From: Aquimonas sp.
GTDB taxonomy: Bacteria; Pseudomonadota; Gammaproteobacteria; Xanthomonadales; Xanthomonadaceae
Length of the DNA stretch: 64,000 nt
Assembly (NCBI GenBank): GCA_022241605.1
Contig: JAKOMQ010000018.1
Location: 1-64,000 of the forward strand
Reading direction: 5' to 3'
Under the pieces are notes generated by a model. The model saw only the letters and a program-made list of their open reading frames with translations. It had not been told where the DNA came from and ran no database searches. The position numbers were made by a program, and so were the translations under genes. Positions 47,455 through 58,032 of the stretch are shown one piece after another (the stretch's first letter is position 1; each line of letters opens with the position of its first letter).

Positions 47455-47515
47455 TCCCACGGGCCCATCCGCCGGTCCGACACGGCCGGCCCACCGCATC
47501 GACAGGACGTGCCGC

Positions 47516-48139
47516 ATGAAACTGCGCAGCGACAGCTTCGAACAGGGCCAGCCCATTCCCGCCGAGTTCGCCTTCGGCAAGCCGGGCCCCGACAGCCCCT
47601 GCATCCTCTCGGCCAACCGCAACCCGCAACTGGCCTGGAGCGCGGCGCCGGAGGGCACCCGCAGCTTCGCCCTGATCTGCGTCGATCCGGACGTCCCCTC
47701 GAAGCCGGATGACGTCAACCAGGCCGGCCGCGAAGTGCCAGCCGACCTGCCTCGCGTGGACTTCGTCCACTGGCTGATCGCCAACCTGCCCGCCGACCTG
47801 CGCGAGATCGCCGCCGGCAGCTGCAGCGAAGGCGTCACCCCGCGCGGCAAGCCCAGCCCGGCGGGCCCGGAAGGCAGCGTGCAGGGCAAGAACGACTACA
47901 CGGGCTGGTTCGCCGGCGACGCCGACATGGGCGGTGACTACCTGGGCTATGACGGCCCCTGTCCGCCCTTCAACGATGCGCGTGTGCATCGTTATTTTTT
48001 CCGCCTGTTCGCGCTCGACGTCGAGCGTCTGCAGCTCCAGCCCGGCTTCGGCATGGCCGAGCTGCACCGGGCCATGCGCGGCCACGTGCTGGGTGAAGCC
48101 GTGCTGCATGGCACCTACAGCCTGAACCCGGGGCTGTAG
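47516..48139 (+). CDS. YbhB/YbcL-type phosphatidylethanolamine-binding-like protein
   Basis: A 207-residue PEBP-family protein: LRSDSFEQGQPIPAEFAFGK, NRNPQLAWSAAPEGTRSFALICVDPDVPS, DFVHWLIANLPADL and GYDGPCPPFNDARVHRYFFRLFALD carry the family signatures (DPDxP, GPCPP, HRYFF). There is no signal peptide. Bacterial PEBP proteins have no firm physiological role. Confidence 0.92.
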   Translation: MKLRSDSFEQGQPIPAEFAFGKPGPDSPCILSANRNPQLAWSAAPEGTRSFALICVDPDVPSKPDDVNQAGREVPADLPRVDFVHWLIANLPADLREIAAGSCSEGVTPRGKPSPAGPEGSVQGKNDYTGWFAGDADMGGDYLGYDGPCPPFNDARVHRYFFRLFALDVERLQLQPGFGMAELHRAMRGHVLGEAVLHGTYSLNPGL

Positions 48140-48163
48140 CGACAGGCTGCGGCCACCCTGCTC

Positions 48164-49573
48164 GTGGACCCGCTTGTCCACTACTGGCTGCCGCTGGGCT
48201 GGGCCCTGTATCTGCTGGCGCTCAGCGTCTGGATCGTCCTGCAGAAGCGACCGCCGGTCAGCACGCTGGCTTGGATCCTGGCTCTGGCCGCGCTGCCGGT
48301 GCTGGGCTTTCTGGTCTACCACTGGCTGGGCCCAGTGCGGATCCGTCGCCAGCAGATCAAGCGTCGGCGCAGCCGGGTGCGGCTGGAGCACGGCTCCCAT
48401 GAGCCGGGCGAAGCCCTGGTCGGGCCACAGGGCGCGCTGGCCGAGCGCCAGGCACGCCTTGTGGAACGTCTCACCGGCAGCGCCCCGCTCAGCGCCAGTC
48501 GGGTCGAGCTGCTCTGCGACGGCGAGGCCACCTTCGAAGCCTTGCTGCGGGCCGTGCGCGGCGCTCGCGAGCACATCCACCTCGAGTACTACATCGTCGA
48601 GCCCGACCGCATCGGCCACGCCCTGCGCGAGGCGCTGATCGAACGCGCCCGCGCCGGCGTGGCGGTGCGCTTCCTGATCGACTCCGTCGGCGGCAGCGGC
48701 ATCGGCCGGCGCTTCCTCAAGCCGCTGCGCGAGGCCGGCGCCGAGGTGGTGTTCTTCCATCCGTTCCGGCTGGCCACGCTGAAGCCGCTGCTCAACCTGC
48801 GCACCCACCGCAAGATCGCGGTGATCGACGGCCGGATCGGCTTCACCGGCGGCATCAATATCAGCGATACGCAGGACGAGCGCGTACGCGCCGACGCCTA
48901 CCGCGACCTGCACCTGCGTCTGGAGGGGCCCGCCGTGAATGGCTTGCAGCAGGTGTTCGTGGAGGACTGGCTGTACGCCAGCCGCCGCCCGCTGCGCCAG
49001 CACGGCCTGTTCCCGCTGCTGCCGCCGGGCCAGGTTGCGGTGCAGTGGCTGGCTTCGGGCCCGGACACCCCGGACGAACCGATCCATCGCGCCATGCTGC
49101 AGGCCATCGGCGACGCCGAGCGCCGGCTGTGGCTGGTGACGCCTTACTTCGTGCCCACCGAGCCCGCGCTGTACGCGCTTACCGGTGCCGCCGGCCGGGG
49201 TGTCGATGTGCGCCTGCTGGTGCCGGAACAGGCCGACACGCGCCTGGTCACGCATGCCAGCCGCAGCTACTTCGAGGATCTGCTGCGCGCGGGCGTACGC
49301 GTGTTCGAATACACCCCGCGCATGCTGCACACCAAGGCCCTGCTGGTCGACGATGGCCTGTGCACGTTGGGCAGCGCCAATTTCGATGCGCGCAGCTTCC
49401 GGCTCAATTTCGAGCTGTGTGTGAACATGTACGGAAGCGAGGCGATCACTGCCCTGGAGCGGGTCGTCGTGGAGGATTTCGCACACTCGCGCGAGGTGCT
49501 GCTACCCCGCCGGCCCGGGCCTCTGGGTCGGCTGGCGGAGGCCGCGGCAAGGCTGTTGTCGCCGCTGCTGTAA
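48164..49573 (+). CDS. Cardiolipin synthase-type phospholipase D family protein
   Basis: A 469-residue membrane protein with two N-terminal TM helices (YWLPLGWALYLLALSVWIVL, LAWILALAALPVLGFLVYHWL) and two HxKx4D motifs, THRKIAVIDGRIGFTGG and LHTKALLVDDGLCTLGSANFD, each giving half of the active site. Such enzymes condense two phosphatidylglycerols to cardiolipin. GTG start at 48164 fits, though no strong ribosome site is seen. Confidence 0.92.
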   Translation: MDPLVHYWLPLGWALYLLALSVWIVLQKRPPVSTLAWILALAALPVLGFLVYHWLGPVRIRRQQIKRRRSRVRLEHGSHEPGEALVGPQGALAERQARLVERLTGSAPLSASRVELLCDGEATFEALLRAVRGAREHIHLEYYIVEPDRIGHALREALIERARAGVAVRFLIDSVGGSGIGRRFLKPLREAGAEVVFFHPFRLATLKPLLNLRTHRKIAVIDGRIGFTGGINISDTQDERVRADAYRDLHLRLEGPAVNGLQQVFVEDWLYASRRPLRQHGLFPLLPPGQVAVQWLASGPDTPDEPIHRAMLQAIGDAERRLWLVTPYFVPTEPALYALTGAAGRGVDVRLLVPEQADTRLVTHASRSYFEDLLRAGVRVFEYTPRMLHTKALLVDDGLCTLGSANFDARSFRLNFELCVNMYGSEAITALERVVVEDFAHSREVLLPRRPGPLGRLAEAAARLLSPLL

Positions 49574-49636
49574 GCGGTGCGCTCGCCAGCCTTGATGCCC
49601 TTGCAGGCCGGTGCGAGCAGGTGTGCGCCGACAGCG

Positions 49637-49974
49637 AGAGCATGTGAAAAAACCACCCGCCTGCTGCCGCCGCCGTTGGGCGCCTGTCGCGGTGGCGCTT
49701 GCGCGAAACCTGAGGTCGTTTGGCTCGCTAGCGTAGTGATTCGCACTTGAGCGAACGTATCTGCGGCGTTCTCGCGCGGCTGACGGCGTGCCTCCTCCTC
49801 GCCATAGCGCTGCCATGACTCGTCGTCGCGCCTTGCCAGCCACACAAATCCGCTCGCAGCGACTGCCCGCCAAGTACGAATCTCTACACTGGACTCGCTT
49901 GCATTCACGCAGCGCGCCCTGCCACTCACGCCGAGATACGAGTTCGCCGCGGCGTCCGGATTTTTCACACGCTC
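49637..49974. repeat. Dispersed repeat, copy D (338-bp long form with inverted ends)
   Basis: The left end GAGCATGTGAAAAAACC (49637-49653) and the right end, read inverted as GAGCGTGTGAAAAATCC (49974-49958), match at 15 of 17 positions. Inside, the part next to the right end (49878-49957) matches copies A and B, and a core (49735-49780) matches fragment E (36977-37018) over 35 identical bases. No open frame is convincing. It occupies most of the 495-base gap between cardiolipin synthase and the sugar-nucleotide dehydrogenase; 49574-49636 and 49975-50068 hold nothing I recognise. Confidence 0.78.
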
Positions 49975-50068
49975 CGAGGGCAAACCCCCTGCCTGGAGTT
50001 CGCGCAAGCCATCGACCTGCCCGGCCGGCAGTCTCCGCCCGGGCCAGCAGGGCCCTGCAAGCGCTTTC

Positions 50069-51361
<1,293 letters not shown>

Positions 51362-51375
51362 GGTATCTTGCCTAG

Positions 51376-51391
51376 TGTGATGTGCGTCACA
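51376..51391. promoter_or_regulatory. Perfect CRP/Clp-type palindrome
   Basis: TGTGATGTGCGTCACA is an exact TGTGA-N6-TCACA. It lies 15 bases before the dehydrogenase ATG (minus) and 81 bases before the priming-transferase ATG (plus). In Xanthomonas the CRP homologue Clp controls exopolysaccharide genes through such sites. Activation of the plus side and blocking of the minus side are both possible. Confidence 0.7.
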
Positions 51392-51471
51392 TTCTAACGG
51401 CGGTTTGCCGGGATTGCACAGCTTTCCAACGCCGCCTCTTCTCTCCTCCAGCCACTGACTGCCCAGACCCG

Positions 51472-52878
51472 ATGCGCTCGCTCACAGATGCCCTGCACCC
51501 TGCTCGCCGCTGGATACTCATCCTCGCCCTGATCGAGCTAAGCGTACTCGTCGCGGTTTTTCATATTGCCGTGTGGCTGCGGTTCCTGGGCGATGAAGCC
51601 GTGCGGGACCTCGCTTTCGGTGAAGTCGGGCCGCGTGCGCTGCTGTTCGCGATGGTGCACGTGCTGGCGATGACCGCGATGGGCATGTACATCTCGCAGA
51701 GTCGCGAGGGTCTGCGCGGCCATGTCGTGCGCGCCGCGGTGGCCTTCATGGCCGGCGGGCTGGTGCTGGTGGCGCTGCAGTACCTGATGCCGGTCAGTCC
51801 GATCGGCCGCGGCGTGATGTTCCTGGCCATGCTGCTCGGCTTTGTCAGCATCGTGCTGACGCGGCTGCTGGCCCTGCGCTCGGTCGGGGTGGAGGCCGTG
51901 CGTCGACGCGTACTTGTCCTGGGCGCAGGCCACAAGGCCGAGCTGATCAATACCCGGCTGCGCCGGCTGTCCGACCGTCGCACCTTCCAGATCGTCGGCT
52001 TCGTGCCAATGCCGGGTGACGCCGACGCGATCGAACCCGCCATGCGCCTAGACCCCGAAGCGGGACTGCTGGCCAACCTGTGCGACCTCGATGTCGATGA
52101 GATCGTGATCGCCGTCGACGAGCGCCGCGGCATTCTGCCGATGGATGAGTTGATCCAGGCCCGTTTGCGCGGGATCGCCATCACCGAGCTCGGCAGCTTC
52201 TTCGAGCACGAGAGCGGCAAGGTCAAGATGAACGTGGTCAGCCCGTCCTGGCTGGTGTTCTCCTCCGGTTTCAACGCCGGTGCCTTCCGCAGCACCAGCA
52301 AGCGTGCTTTCGACATTGCCGCTGCGGGTCTGCTGCTGGTGCTGGCCGCACCGCTGATGGCGCTGACCGCTCTGTTGATCTGGGTGGAGAGCGGCTTCCG
52401 TGGAAGCATCATTTACCGTCAGGAGCGGGTCGGGCAGGGTGGGGTCCACTTCAGGGTGCTGAAATTCCGCAGCATGCGCGAGGACGCAGAGAAGGACGGG
52501 GTGGCGCGCTGGGCGCAGACCGACGACGACCGCATCACCCGGGTCGGGCGGGTGATCCGCAAGCTGCGCATCGACGAGCTGCCGCAGGTGCTCAACGTGC
52601 TGCGTGGCGCGATGAGTTTCGTAGGCCCACGCCCGGAGCGCCCCAGCTTTGTCGATCAGCTGACCCGGGAAATCCCCTACTACGCGCTCCGGCATACCGT
52701 AAAGCCGGGAATCACCGGCTGGGCGCAGCTGCGCTACGCCTATGGCGCGTCGGTCAAGGATGCGGAAGAGAAGCTCAAGTACGACCTCTACTACGTCAAG
52801 AACCACAGTCTGATGTTCGACCTCCTGGTCCTGCTGCAGACCTTCGAAGTGGTGATCTTCGGCAAGGGCGCACGCTGA
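51472..52878 (+). CDS. Undecaprenyl-phosphate sugar transferase, TIGR03013/EpsB_2-like
   Basis: Predicted priming enzyme that transfers a sugar phosphate to undecaprenyl phosphate at the inner membrane. The 468-residue protein has N-terminal TM helices ([39 protein letters not shown]), a Rossmann-like section ([13 protein letters not shown]), another TM helix and the bacterial sugar-transferase domain: [80 protein letters not shown] and [14 protein letters not shown]. The ATG at 51472 is chosen because upstream residues do not look like the family; there is no clear ribosome site. Confidence 0.92.
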   Translation: MRSLTDALHPARRWILILALIELSVLVAVFHIAVWLRFLGDEAVRDLAFGEVGPRALLFAMVHVLAMTAMGMYISQSREGLRGHVVRAAVAFMAGGLVLVALQYLMPVSPIGRGVMFLAMLLGFVSIVLTRLLALRSVGVEAVRRRVLVLGAGHKAELINTRLRRLSDRRTFQIVGFVPMPGDADAIEPAMRLDPEAGLLANLCDLDVDEIVIAVDERRGILPMDELIQARLRGIAITELGSFFEHESGKVKMNVVSPSWLVFSSGFNAGAFRSTSKRAFDIAAAGLLLVLAAPLMALTALLIWVESGFRGSIIYRQERVGQGGVHFRVLKFRSMREDAEKDGVARWAQTDDDRITRVGRVIRKLRIDELPQVLNVLRGAMSFVGPRPERPSFVDQLTREIPYYALRHTVKPGITGWAQLRYAYGASVKDAEEKLKYDLYYVKNHSLMFDLLVLLQTFEVVIFGKGAR

Positions 52879-52885
52879 GGGTCAT

Positions 52886-53617
52886 TCAGCGCAGCGGGCG
52901 ATCCACCGGCAGCGGCCGCAGCGGCGAGCTGTACCAGCCGCTGACCCGGCCTTGCTCGAAGCGTATATGTGAAGGCCCGTACTCCCAGTCCTCCTGACTG
53001 CGCAGCAGCGGGGGGCCGAGCAGCGCTTCCACTTCGGCCTGCGTGTGGCCGAGCTTGATCAGCGGTCGATGGCCTGCGTGCGGTGCCGGCTGGCCAAGCC
53101 CCAGTGCATTGGCAGGGGCTGGCTGTTGGGCTTCCACCGGAGCTTCGACGGGCTCGCGGCCGGGCCAGCCCAGCAGCCCGATCGCCAGCCCCAGGCCGAT
53201 GCCGCCCAGCGCAACGCGACGCCTGCCAGAGGGCTTGGGGCTGGATACCGCGCCGGGTACCGGCGCTGCCGGTGTAGCTTGGCTATCGGTCGCGCCTGCG
53301 GCCATTTCCCACGACATCGCGTTTTCCGCCGTTTGGCTGGCGCGCTCGGGGGTGTCGGGTGCAGTCGGATTCGGCAGCGGGGCGCCGGGCAGCCGCCCAT
53401 GTTCGCGCTCGAAATCACGCAGACGACGGTAGGCCTGGGTCAGCTGCAGCAGCCGCTGTTGGGCCGCGCCCGGATCGAGACTCCCGCTCTGGCTCCGGTC
53501 CGGATGCAGGGCGCTCACGGCCCGGCGCCAGGTGCGCTCAAGAGTCTGTGCGCTGCAGCCCGGATGGAGTCCGAGCAGGCGGTAATCCGCGAGGTAATCG
53601 TAGGTGCGCACTATCAC
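52886..53617 (-). CDS. J-domain (DnaJ-like) membrane protein
   Basis: A 243-residue protein with an N-terminal J domain (YDYLADYRLLGLHPGCSAQTLERTWRRAVSALHPDRSQ, including the HPD motif that stimulates Hsp70), a Pro/Ser-rich linker, one TM helix (RVALGGIGLGLAIGLLGWPG) and a C-terminal periplasmic part (GHTQAEVEALLGPPLLRSQEDWEYGPSHIRFEQGRVSGWYSS) like the SmpA/BamE-type fold. The GTG start is uncertain and overlaps the ATCAC/GTGAT inverted repeat. It is convergent with the priming transferase (7-base gap) inside the polysaccharide locus, so a role in assembly is possible. Confidence 0.78.
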   Translation of the reverse strand: MIVRTYDYLADYRLLGLHPGCSAQTLERTWRRAVSALHPDRSQSGSLDPGAAQQRLLQLTQAYRRLRDFEREHGRLPGAPLPNPTAPDTPERASQTAENAMSWEMAAGATDSQATPAAPVPGAVSSPKPSGRRRVALGGIGLGLAIGLLGWPGREPVEAPVEAQQPAPANALGLGQPAPHAGHRPLIKLGHTQAEVEALLGPPLLRSQEDWEYGPSHIRFEQGRVSGWYSSPLRPLPVDRPLR

Positions 53618-53729
53618 GCTTTTTTTGTGATCCGGTTCGCATTATGCCTGTAGCTGCTCTATCATTCAGCGCCTGTCGCCCACCGGATGGCCCGGGCGGT
53701 GCGATCCATTGTGAATGGGGTAGACGACG

Positions 53730-54335
53730 ATGCCAAACAGCCTTCTTTCGATCGCGGCCGCGCTGTTGCTGGGACTGTTCATGGCGCCCGGACAGGCGAC
53801 GGCGCAAAACCATCCCGACTTCACCGACCTCTACAAGATCGGGGTTGACGACCGCCTGCAGATCTCGGTCTGGCGCAACCCCGAGCTCAGTGTCACCGTG
53901 CCGGTGCGCCCCGACGGCCGTATTTCGGTGCCGCTGATCGGCGACGTGAGCGCCGGCGGACGGGCGCCTGAAGAGGTTGCGCGCGATATCGAGGAGCAGC
54001 TGGCGACCTACATCCGCGATCCCAAGGTCGCCGTAATCCTCACCGAGCTGCGCAGCCACGAGTTCATTTCGCGGGTGCGCGTCACCGGCGCGGTGCGTAC
54101 GCCGGTGTCGATTCCCCACCGCCAGGGAATGACCGTGCTGGACGCTGTGCTGCAGGCAGGCGGCATCAACGATTTCGCGGCACCGAACCGCGCACGACTG
54201 TTCCGCAAGGGCGCCAGCGGCGACACCGAAACGATCAACATCCGGCTCGGCGCCATCCTCGGCGGTGGCGACCTCGGCACCAATCTGGCGGTGGAGCCGG
54301 GTGACGTGATCACCGTGCCGGAGCGGACCCTGTGA
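53730..54335 (+). CDS. Polysaccharide export protein (Wza-like, XrtA-type)
   Basis: The 201-residue product has a signal peptide (LLSIAAALLLGLFMAPGQATAQ, no lipobox Cys), the poly-export domain (YKIGVDDRLQISVWRNPELSVTVPVRPDGRISVPLIGDVSAGGRAPEEVARDI) and one SLBB-like segment (VRVTGAVRTPVSIPHRQGMTVLDAVLQAGGIND). It is shorter than Wza (about 380 residues), as usual for exosortase-linked export proteins. It overlaps the next gene by GTGA. Confidence 0.92.
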   Translation: MPNSLLSIAAALLLGLFMAPGQATAQNHPDFTDLYKIGVDDRLQISVWRNPELSVTVPVRPDGRISVPLIGDVSAGGRAPEEVARDIEEQLATYIRDPKVAVILTELRSHEFISRVRVTGAVRTPVSIPHRQGMTVLDAVLQAGGINDFAAPNRARLFRKGASGDTETINIRLGAILGGGDLGTNLAVEPGDVITVPERTL

Positions 54336-55897
54336 ACAAGCCCTTCCTCCCCGGCCAGGGCGGCGCGGCGCCCGGCGCGGAGCTGTTCAACAAGATTCCT
54401 ATCCTGCTGGCCGAGCTGCGTCGGCATGGAGTGCTCCTGCTGACCGGTTTTTGCGTAATCGCGCTGTTGATGCTGGCGGTGGGCATGGTGATGCCCAAGA
54501 GCTTCCAGTCGTCAACCGTGATCCACGCCGGCGAGGCCAACATCATCGGCCCGCTGATGGAGGGCCGCGCGGTGCCGACGGGGGTGGCAGACCGCGCCCG
54601 CATCGCCCACGAGGTGATCTTCAGCCGCGCGATCATGGCCCAGATCCTGGAGACCGGAGGCTGGGCCGAGACCGTGACCGACCCGCTGGCGCGCGAACGC
54701 CTGATCGGCGAGATCCGCCAGCGCACCCGCCTCGACAGTCCCGGCGCCAACCTGATCCGGATCACCTACACGGACGCGCAGCCCGAACGTGCATTCAGGG
54801 TGGCATCGCGGTTTGCCGAGCTGTTCATCCAGGAAAGCCTGGACGCCAAGGAGCTCGAAAGCCGAGAGGCCTTCGAGTTCATCGCATCGCGCGTGGATGA
54901 GTACCACGCCAAGCTGCTGGAGGCCGAGGAGCGCCTGAAGCAGTTCCGTTCGGAGAATCAGGATGCGCGCCCCGGCTCGGACGCCGACGTGCGTCTGCGC
55001 ATCACCCAGATCCGCGGTCAGATCGAATCCGCGCGTACCGATCTGTCTGAACTGCAGATGCGCGATGGCGCGCTTACCGCCCAGATCAGCGGCGAGGTCG
55101 AGGTGTCCGACCTGCGCTCGCGCTCGTCCCAGTTCCGGATCCGTATCGGTGAACTGCAGGGGCAGCTCGACACCTTGCTGCTGGACTACACCGACAGCTA
55201 TCCAGACGTGGTGCGGCTGCGGCACCAGATCCAGGACATGCAGACCGCCCTGCGCGAGGAAGAGCGTGCCGAGGCGCTAGGGTCGAATCGCGATCCGACG
55301 GCTGCGGCCACCAATCCCCTCTACCAGCAGCTGCGCTCCGACCAGTCGCGAGTTCGCAGCGACATCGCAGCGCTGCGCGCGCGCATCGCCGAAAACGAGA
55401 CGCTGCTGGGCGCTGAACTCGATCGCGGCCGTCGCGTGGCCGACTCCGAGGCGGCGCTGGCCGAGCTGACACGTGATTACGAAGTCAACCGCGATATCTA
55501 CCAGGACCTGCTGCGCCGGCGCGAGAACGCACGGGTGTCGATGAGTCTGGACGCCGAACAGCGCGGCCTGACCTTCCGCATCCAGGAGTCGGCCGCACTG
55601 CCGCTGCAGCCGACCGGACTGCGGCTGCTGCACTTCGCCGCGGCTGGGCTGGGGCTTGGCCTGGCGCTGCCGGCCGGCTTGCTGATCGGCCTGCTGCAGA
55701 TCGATCCGCGCGCGCGCAGCGCCAGCGCGCTGGCAGCCAGCCTGCCGGTGCCGGTACTGGTGAGTATTCCCGAGTTTCGCACCCGCACCGATCGCCGCCG
55801 CAGCCTGCTCAAGCTGGCCATCGCCCTGCTGGCGGTAGGCGCGGTGTTCGCCATCTACCTGTGGGCGGCGGTGAGCCGCGGAGCTATCCAGCTGTGA
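54332..55897 (+). CDS. Polysaccharide chain-length determinant protein (Wzz/Wzc-type, no kinase)
   Basis: A 521-residue inner-membrane protein: the N-terminal Wzz domain with TM helix (LTGFCVIALLMLAVGMVMPKSF), a long periplasmic coiled-coil region (about 170-400: HAKLLEAEERLKQFRSENQDARPGSDADVRLRITQIRGQIESARTDL), and two C-terminal TM helices (LLHFAAAGLGLGLALPAGLLIGLLQ, LAIALLAVGAVFAIYLWAAVS). The PxxP region between is reduced. The stop TGA overlaps the next gene's GTG as GTGA, so they are translationally coupled. Confidence 0.9.
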   Translation: MNKPFLPGQGGAAPGAELFNKIPILLAELRRHGVLLLTGFCVIALLMLAVGMVMPKSFQSSTVIHAGEANIIGPLMEGRAVPTGVADRARIAHEVIFSRAIMAQILETGGWAETVTDPLARERLIGEIRQRTRLDSPGANLIRITYTDAQPERAFRVASRFAELFIQESLDAKELESREAFEFIASRVDEYHAKLLEAEERLKQFRSENQDARPGSDADVRLRITQIRGQIESARTDLSELQMRDGALTAQISGEVEVSDLRSRSSQFRIRIGELQGQLDTLLLDYTDSYPDVVRLRHQIQDMQTALREEERAEALGSNRDPTAAATNPLYQQLRSDQSRVRSDIAALRARIAENETLLGAELDRGRRVADSEAALAELTRDYEVNRDIYQDLLRRRENARVSMSLDAEQRGLTFRIQESAALPLQPTGLRLLHFAAAGLGLGLALPAGLLIGLLQIDPRARSASALAASLPVPVLVSIPEFRTRTDRRRSLLKLAIALLAVGAVFAIYLWAAVSRGAIQL

Positions 55898-56619
55898 GCC
55901 GAGCCGACATCGAACCACAGGCCGTCAACCAGGCTTTGATCAAGCGTGGAACCGACGCCGGCAGCTACAGCGGCACCCAGCTGGAGGCTCGTCGAATCGT
56001 CGCCCACGATATGCCGGACTCGCGCCCGGCGGATGCTTTCCGCGACCTGCGCACCCAGCTGCTGGCGCGCACCGGAGGCCGCGGCCTGACCTTGCTGGTG
56101 GTGCCGGTGGCGCACGGCAGCGGCGGTAGTTTCGTAGCCACCAACCTGGCCTCGGCCATGGCTTTCGATGAGCGCCGCACCGTGATCCTGGTCGATTGCT
56201 GTCTGCGCCATCCGGCCCTGCACAGGCGCGTCGGCGTGTCAGAGGACGCGTTCGGTCTGACCGACTTTCTGGAGGGTCGCGCCGAACGGGTCGAACAGGT
56301 GGTGCACTCCACCGGCGTGCCGCGCCTGCTGCTGGTGCCCGCCGGCCCGCGGCGCGAGGCCAGCGGTGACCTGCTGGGATCAGCACGCATGCGCCTGCTG
56401 CTGGATTCGCTGCGCGGCGCAAGTGGCGAGGTCAGCGTCATCCTGGACGCGCCTGCGGTGGCCGCCTCGCCGGACGCCCGCATCCTGTCGGGCATGGCCG
56501 AACTGTCGGTGCTGGTCGCCGGCTATGGCCGCGACACCCCTTCTTCGGTGCAGGAATCCATCGGTGTGCTGGACCGGGTCCGCCTGGCCGGCGTCGTCTT
56601 CAACCGAGTGCCGGGCTGA
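55894..56619 (+). CDS. BY-kinase-like ATPase with degenerate Walker A
   Basis: A 241-residue protein related to the cytoplasmic kinase half of bacterial tyrosine autokinases (CpsD/Wzc) and the exosortase-linked autokinase group. The expected P-loop G-x4-G-K-S/T reads VAHGSGGSFVA (72-82), so the lysine is missing. Walker A' is ILVDCCLRHPAL (98-109) and Walker B is VSVILDAPAV. There is no C-terminal tyrosine cluster, as it ends LAGVVFNRVPG. It may be a pseudokinase regulator of the adjacent Wzz-type protein. GTG start at 55894 overlaps the previous stop. Confidence 0.82.
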   Translation: MSRADIEPQAVNQALIKRGTDAGSYSGTQLEARRIVAHDMPDSRPADAFRDLRTQLLARTGGRGLTLLVVPVAHGSGGSFVATNLASAMAFDERRTVILVDCCLRHPALHRRVGVSEDAFGLTDFLEGRAERVEQVVHSTGVPRLLLVPAGPRREASGDLLGSARMRLLLDSLRGASGEVSVILDAPAVAASPDARILSGMAELSVLVAGYGRDTPSSVQESIGVLDRVRLAGVVFNRVPG

Positions 56620-56662
56620 AGCGCTGGTGCGCATGTCCGCTTGCAAATCCCAGGGAGCCGCC

Positions 56663-58009
56663 ATGACCCTTCCGCGTTGGAGTCGCCACCTGCGCCTGCC
56701 GCTGGGGCTGTCCCTGCTGCTGGCCCTGCCCTGCGTGCTGGCGCAGGAAGCACCGGCTGAGCTCTCGCCGCTGCGCCTCGACTATCGCCTCGGCCTGTTG
56801 GCCGAGCACAGCGACAACATCCGCCGCACCGCTGACGATCGCATCAGCGATACCGTGCTGGCGCCGAACATCGCCTTCACCCTCGGCGCCGAGAGTGAGC
56901 GGCTGTCGCTGGCGGCCGCCGGTGACGCCGAATGGCGCACCTACACCGGCGACAGCTTCGGCAACGAGTTGCGTACCCGCCTCGGCCTGCGCGGCAACTG
57001 GCGGATCCTGCCCGAGCGCCTGAGCTGGGCCTTCGAGGACTATCTCGGCCGCCAGCCGATCGACGCCTTCGCCATTGATCGGCCTGACAACCAGCAGCGC
57101 ACCAATGTATTCATCACCGGTCCGACCCTGGCCCTGCGTCCGTCTGCCACCACCCGCCTGCTGGCCGAGCTGCGCTACATCGAGAGCTGGGCGCAGCGCA
57201 CCGAGGAGTTCAACAGCCAGCGCTACACGCTGGCCCTGCGCGGGCTGCGTCAGCAGAGCCCTACCGCCAGCGTGTCGGCAAATCTGGAGTACAGCGACGC
57301 TGCCTTTGATCTGGAGACCGTCGCCAACCAGCCCTTCCGCCGGGCCGACGCCTATGTGCGCTTTGATCGTCGCGGTGCACGCCTCGACGGCTCGCTCGAC
57401 ATCGGCGGCAGTCGCGTGGACTTTGATGGCGGCGACGATGCCTCGCAGGCGCTGCTGCGGATCCGCCTCGGGCACCAGTTCAGTGAAATGACGCGGCTGG
57501 AGCTGCGCGCTGAGCGTCAGTTCTCCGACGCAGTGGCCGATCTGGTGTTCGCTGCGCCCCGGATCGAGGATTTCGATCTGGGCATCGGCCTGCCGGTGCT
57601 GCGCGGCAGCTTCGTCAGCGCGGATGTCTACCGCGACACCAGCTTCGGCGCGGCGCTGACCCGGCGCACGCCCACCCTGACCCTGCGCGGTGACGCCTAC
57701 TGGCGCGAGCAGAGCTTCCTGCGCGCCGATGGCCTCGACCAGGATGGCCAGGGCCTGCGCTTCGCGCTGGCGCGGCCGCTGCGCCCCACCGTGTCGCTGG
57801 GCGCTTTTGCAGGCATCGACCGCCGCCGCTTCGAGGGCATCGACCGTCGCGACACCGAACGCCTGTACGGGGTGCAGCTGAGCTGGCAATGGCTGCGCAA
57901 CCTGCAGCTGGACTTCGGCGCCAGCCGCGCCGAGCGCAGCAGCAGCGAGCCCGGCGTCGGCTATGACGACAACCGCGTGTTTCTCGCCCTGCTGTACCGC
58001 CGCGGCTGA
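56663..58009 (+). CDS. Outer-membrane beta-barrel protein, TIGR03016-like
   Basis: A 448-residue protein with a signal peptide (RLPLGLSLLLALPCVLAQ) and alternating aromatic/polar strands (RLDYRLGLLAEHSDNIRRTADDRISDTVLAPNIAFT, LRTRLGLRGNWRILPERLSWAFEDYLG, TTRLLAELRYIESWAQRTEEFNSQRYTLALRGL) ending VFLALLYRRG, with a terminal aromatic region. This is the outer-membrane protein associated with exosortase-type polysaccharide loci. CAGGGAGC before the ATG at 56663 supports this start in a longer frame. Confidence 0.82.
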   Translation: MTLPRWSRHLRLPLGLSLLLALPCVLAQEAPAELSPLRLDYRLGLLAEHSDNIRRTADDRISDTVLAPNIAFTLGAESERLSLAAAGDAEWRTYTGDSFGNELRTRLGLRGNWRILPERLSWAFEDYLGRQPIDAFAIDRPDNQQRTNVFITGPTLALRPSATTRLLAELRYIESWAQRTEEFNSQRYTLALRGLRQQSPTASVSANLEYSDAAFDLETVANQPFRRADAYVRFDRRGARLDGSLDIGGSRVDFDGGDDASQALLRIRLGHQFSEMTRLELRAERQFSDAVADLVFAAPRIEDFDLGIGLPVLRGSFVSADVYRDTSFGAALTRRTPTLTLRGDAYWREQSFLRADGLDQDGQGLRFALARPLRPTVSLGAFAGIDRRRFEGIDRRDTERLYGVQLSWQWLRNLQLDFGASRAERSSSEPGVGYDDNRVFLALLYRRG

Positions 58010-58032
58010 GAACGAGCACTCGGATCAAAGCC

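Noticed and set aside
49682-49980. Conserved translation-like similarity (VKNPDA..., RRRYVRSSANH...) between intergenic regions
   Set aside because: It reflects the DNA repeat read in arbitrary frames; frames are short and broken, so no protein family is claimed.
53613-53631. ATCAC/GTGAT inverted repeat as a CRP site
   Set aside because: Half-sites are in the opposite order to TGTGA-N6-TCACA, and the arms are only five bases.
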